The translations under genes and the position numbers were made by a program. A stretch of 45,782 nt of DNA, taken from NCBI GenBank assembly GCA_910576775.1, contig CAJTJV010000023.1, forward strand, positions 1 to 45,782, given 5' to 3'. Below the pieces are notes generated by a model. The model was not told where the DNA came from. It was given only the letters and a program-made list of their open reading frames with translations, and did not search any database. The DNA comes from an uncultured Muribaculaceae bacterium. Its GTDB lineage: Bacteria > Bacteroidota > Bacteroidia > Bacteroidales > Muribaculaceae. Positions 43,851 through 45,782 of the stretch are shown one piece after another (the stretch's first letter is position 1; each line of letters begins with the position of its first letter).

Positions 43851-44120
43851 TCAAGCAACTCCCTCTGCACCGTCGCGGGAGAAATCCTGCCCCATGTTGC
43901 CGTTGACATCGTACCAGAAATTGGTGACTGTGCCCGTGGCTCCAACTCCCGTGCGTCCTTCGTAATCCTCGCCCTCCCGCTCTATCTCCATACGGCTGAG
44001 CTGATTCACGGCATATGTCATGCTATAGCGCGAGTGCAGCCATATCCCGCATCCTTGTGCAGGCAAAGATGCGAAAAACAGCATTGCTGTCAGTAGAAAG
44101 ACTTTAATTCTGAGTGGCAT
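43851..44120 (-). pseudogene. Orphan RHS-core fragment behind a signal-like sequence
   Basis: 89 codons. The first 23 residues look like a signal peptide (MPLRIKVFLLTAMLFFASLP). The remainder reads like a piece of an RHS core (MTYAVNQLSRMEIEREGEDY, then NFWYDVNGNMGQDFSRDG) and stops abruptly at EGVA. It lies downstream of the RHS tip and immunity candidate on the same strand. Orphan RHS pieces are typical of loci where toxin tips were replaced by recombination. Possibly not expressed as a functional protein. Confidence 0.55.
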
Positions 44121-44178
44121 TAAGGCAGGATTTGCTTTTTTAAATCAAATTACTGTTTTGGATGCCATTATGTAGGCG

Positions 44179-44979
44179 CTAATCATCGCAGAGATATTTT
44201 GTTATGGTGGAATCCTGATTGGAATAGAATACATACGGTCGTCTATCTCCACCCGGAATCATATATGTCTGACACCAAAGCAAGTCCAACGAATCGATAC
44301 GTGAAAATTCATGGGCTGTCTCAAAAAAATCAGGGTTATTGATGCCACAGGTATACAGTTTCCTGCCTGATTGCGGTGTACTTCTCCCTTTTAAATGATA
44401 GTAGCTTTCCTTTAATAGTCTGAGCACTTGTCTCTTGGATGGAAATCGGTGAAAAGAATCTAAATCTTCCGGATATATCTTGAAGGGTTCATCCTTTCTG
44501 TCTCTGAGTCCTATTACCGCATAGCCGGTATAGCTGCACTCTTTTTTCTCCGTTGGTACAAATAAATCGGAAGTATCATATACTGTTACCAATGCCATGC
44601 ACTTCAGGCTGTCAGCGCTATACGAAATGCTCCCGACATCGACATCAAGATAGTCACATGCAGGAACAGGCATCGCGAAAAGTAGTTTTTTATTGTCATC
44701 CCAATATTTGGTGAGAGGACAAAATTCAGAATAAGTTGTTATGGAATCAGGAAGGCTTGCGTACATAGAACCCATGCTAAAGCCATCTTTAATAAAAAGT
44801 AGCATTCTTCTTATTGCTTCCACGTTGCTGAGAAATGCTTTCTCAATATGAGCTTTGTCCTTCAGATACAAGTCACTTTTCGGTTGTTCCTGACAACCAA
44901 AACAAAATGTAAGGACTGCAAGACAAATTACTTTAAGGCTTAAGATCTTTAAAGTGTTTAAAAATTTTTTCAATGTCAT
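44179..44979 (-). CDS. Lipoprotein, candidate immunity protein to the RHS lipase toxin
   Basis: 266 residues. The N-terminus (MTLKKFLNTLK) is followed by a hydrophobic stretch and lipobox FCFGC (Cys near residue 29), so it should be lipidated and face the periplasm. The mature part has mixed alpha/beta and no recognised family. Its ATG lies 47 bases inside the end of the RHS gene in another frame, so the two are tightly coupled. A membrane-anchored periplasmic immunity protein is what one expects against a toxin that attacks lipids from the periplasmic side. The immunity role is inferred from position only. Confidence 0.7.
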   Translation of the reverse strand: MTLKKFLNTLKILSLKVICLAVLTFCFGCQEQPKSDLYLKDKAHIEKAFLSNVEAIRRMLLFIKDGFSMGSMYASLPDSITTYSEFCPLTKYWDDNKKLLFAMPVPACDYLDVDVGSISYSADSLKCMALVTVYDTSDLFVPTEKKECSYTGYAVIGLRDRKDEPFKIYPEDLDSFHRFPSKRQVLRLLKESYYHLKGRSTPQSGRKLYTCGINNPDFFETAHEFSRIDSLDLLWCQTYMIPGGDRRPYVFYSNQDSTITKYLCDD

Positions 44980-45782
44980 CTCTAAAAGTTGTTATTCGAT
45001 GTTCGGAGAACCCACTCAACAATGTGGGATAAACTGTTTCATGTGTAACTTTACGATTTGCATCGGTCATTTCGAAAGGCAATGCAATGCCGTCACAAAA
45101 ATGTTGGATTACAAACGTCGGAACATTTTTATTTGCGACCTGTTCTTCGGGCTGGAATGGTGCAAGGTCTAATTCGAAAGCAATTTTACCGCTCATATCA
45201 ATTCCATTTTCTTCTGCATAACTATATAATCCGTCGACGAAGCCTTTGGCATACGCAGCACCCATGCTGTGAGTGACTATTCTAATTTTTTCATCATCTT
45301 TAAGATCCAATATTTCATGGCCGTCATGGTAGGCTGCTATATAGCCTGAAGATTCCCTGACATCAGTATATAAATTATATGCAAGATTATTACACCCACC
45401 AATAGAACCGTCATAATAAACTGCGTTATGATCCTTGAATTTATCCATAATCTGGTTATCAATACCGCCCCAGTATTCCGATGTCCCTCCATCTCCAAAA
45501 TGCATCCCATTTATAAAAACGATACGTTTTCCGTCCCTATCGATATTGTTTATTGGGTCACCGCCGCAGTAGGAGAATGGGGAGATGGATGTATTGTCAT
45601 GTGACAGTATATCTGCGGCAGACCAGGAGCCGGTGGGGGTTAGACAACGGGGACCGAAATCGGATGAGTTGCGGCCGCCGGCGTGTTCGCGCTCCTTGCC
45701 GCCGAAGAGGTAGCGCTGTCCCGCAGGCTCGATAGTCGGTTCGCCGTAGGGATAGTAAGTCGTCTGTTGCTCGAGTCGGAGA
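44933..45782 (-). CDS. RHS protein C-terminal part with lipase-like toxin domain (5' part outside window)
   Basis: About 282 residues are visible from the right window edge to the stop at 44933. The first 90 residues are the end of an RHS core (YYPYGEPTIEPAGQRYLFGG, then ILSHDNTSISPFSYCGGDP, then NIDRDGKR). After this core end comes a new domain: strand RIVFINGMHFGDGG, EYWGGIDNQIM, YYDGSIGG and the nucleophile elbow IRIVTHSMGAAYAKG, with Ser in HSMG. Candidate Asp (FELDLAPFQPEE) and His follow. This is an alpha/beta-hydrolase, lipase- or esterase-like, toxin tip. The overlapping lipoprotein gene is its likely immunity. Confidence 0.87.
   Translation of the reverse strand, partial: LRLEQQTTYYPYGEPTIEPAGQRYLFGGKEREHAGGRNSSDFGPRCLTPTGSWSAADILSHDNTSISPFSYCGGDPINNIDRDGKRIVFINGMHFGDGGTSEYWGGIDNQIMDKFKDHNAVYYDGSIGGCNNLAYNLYTDVRESSGYIAAYHDGHEILDLKDDEKIRIVTHSMGAAYAKGFVDGLYSYAEENGIDMSGKIAFELDLAPFQPEEQVANKNVPTFVIQHFCDGIALPFEMTDANRKVTHETVYPTLLSGFSEHRITTFRDDIEKIFKHFKDLKP

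Noticed and set aside
1..45782. Circular molecule joining the RHS pieces at the two window edges
   Set aside because: Joining the right edge to the left edge does not keep the reading frame between the two RHS parts, and the window carries chromosomal core genes (lepA, hom, tRNA-Leu). They are treated as two separate RHS genes.
1..45782. CRISPR array, prophage or transposase genes
   Set aside because: No regularly spaced repeats, phage structural genes or transposase frames are visible.

Overview
The window looks like chromosomal DNA of a gut Bacteroidales bacterium, most likely in or near Muribaculaceae or Bacteroidaceae. This rests on recurrent Bacteroidota promoter elements (TAnnTTTG at -7, sometimes TTTG or TTG about 18-20 bases upstream), a GldE-GldD-PPTase cluster, DUF4886, DUF4840 and DUF4369 lipoproteins, a RhuM-family gene, SpvB/RHS giant proteins and T9SS-like C-terminal tails. 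Species cannot be fixed from the sequence alone. Most genes are on the minus strand.

Layout. 1-5466: the 5' part of a giant SpvB/FG-GAP/RHS protein, coupled to a small exported protein, followed by an unusual AT-rich 660-base intergenic region with repeated 9-mers and a long inverted repeat. 6.1-25 kb: mostly core genes: a His-rich G3E GTPase, uracil phosphoribosyltransferase, a DUF4886 lipoprotein, a response regulator with GldE, GldD and a phosphopantetheinyl transferase, a Na/phosphate transporter, a Ser-type sulfatase, an MBOAT/SGNH O-acetylation pair, an OmpLA phospholipase with a DUF4369 lipoprotein and YifB/ComM, and a Crp-like regulator with an acyltransferase. 24.6-31.6 kb: an accessory stretch with a CotH-like lipoprotein, small exported proteins, a Panacea antitoxin pair, a duplicated-domain membrane protein and a two-gene ATPase plus PD-(D/E)xK nuclease unit. 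It ends at a tRNA-Leu(CAA). 32-38.5 kb: a SWIM/SNF2 ATPase, three consecutive FKBP isomerases and LepA. 38.5-40 kb: two broken genes, one a frameshifted small membrane protein and one a RhuM-family gene with an early amber codon. 40-43.8 kb: a methionine operon (metY-metX-hom). 43.85-45.78 kb: an RHS toxin tip with a lipase-like C-terminus, its overlapping lipoprotein immunity candidate and an orphan RHS fragment.

The strongest unlisted system is in front of the methionine operon. A Bacteroidota promoter is followed by a 33-codon leader peptide with five Met codons within six, then an intrinsic terminator whose 5' arm can pair with the end of the leader reading frame. That is the complete layout of a translation-coupled methionine attenuator. 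The other leading candidates are the ATPase/nuclease pair (a probable two-gene defence system) and the RHS lipase/lipoprotein pair (a probable toxin and immunity module).
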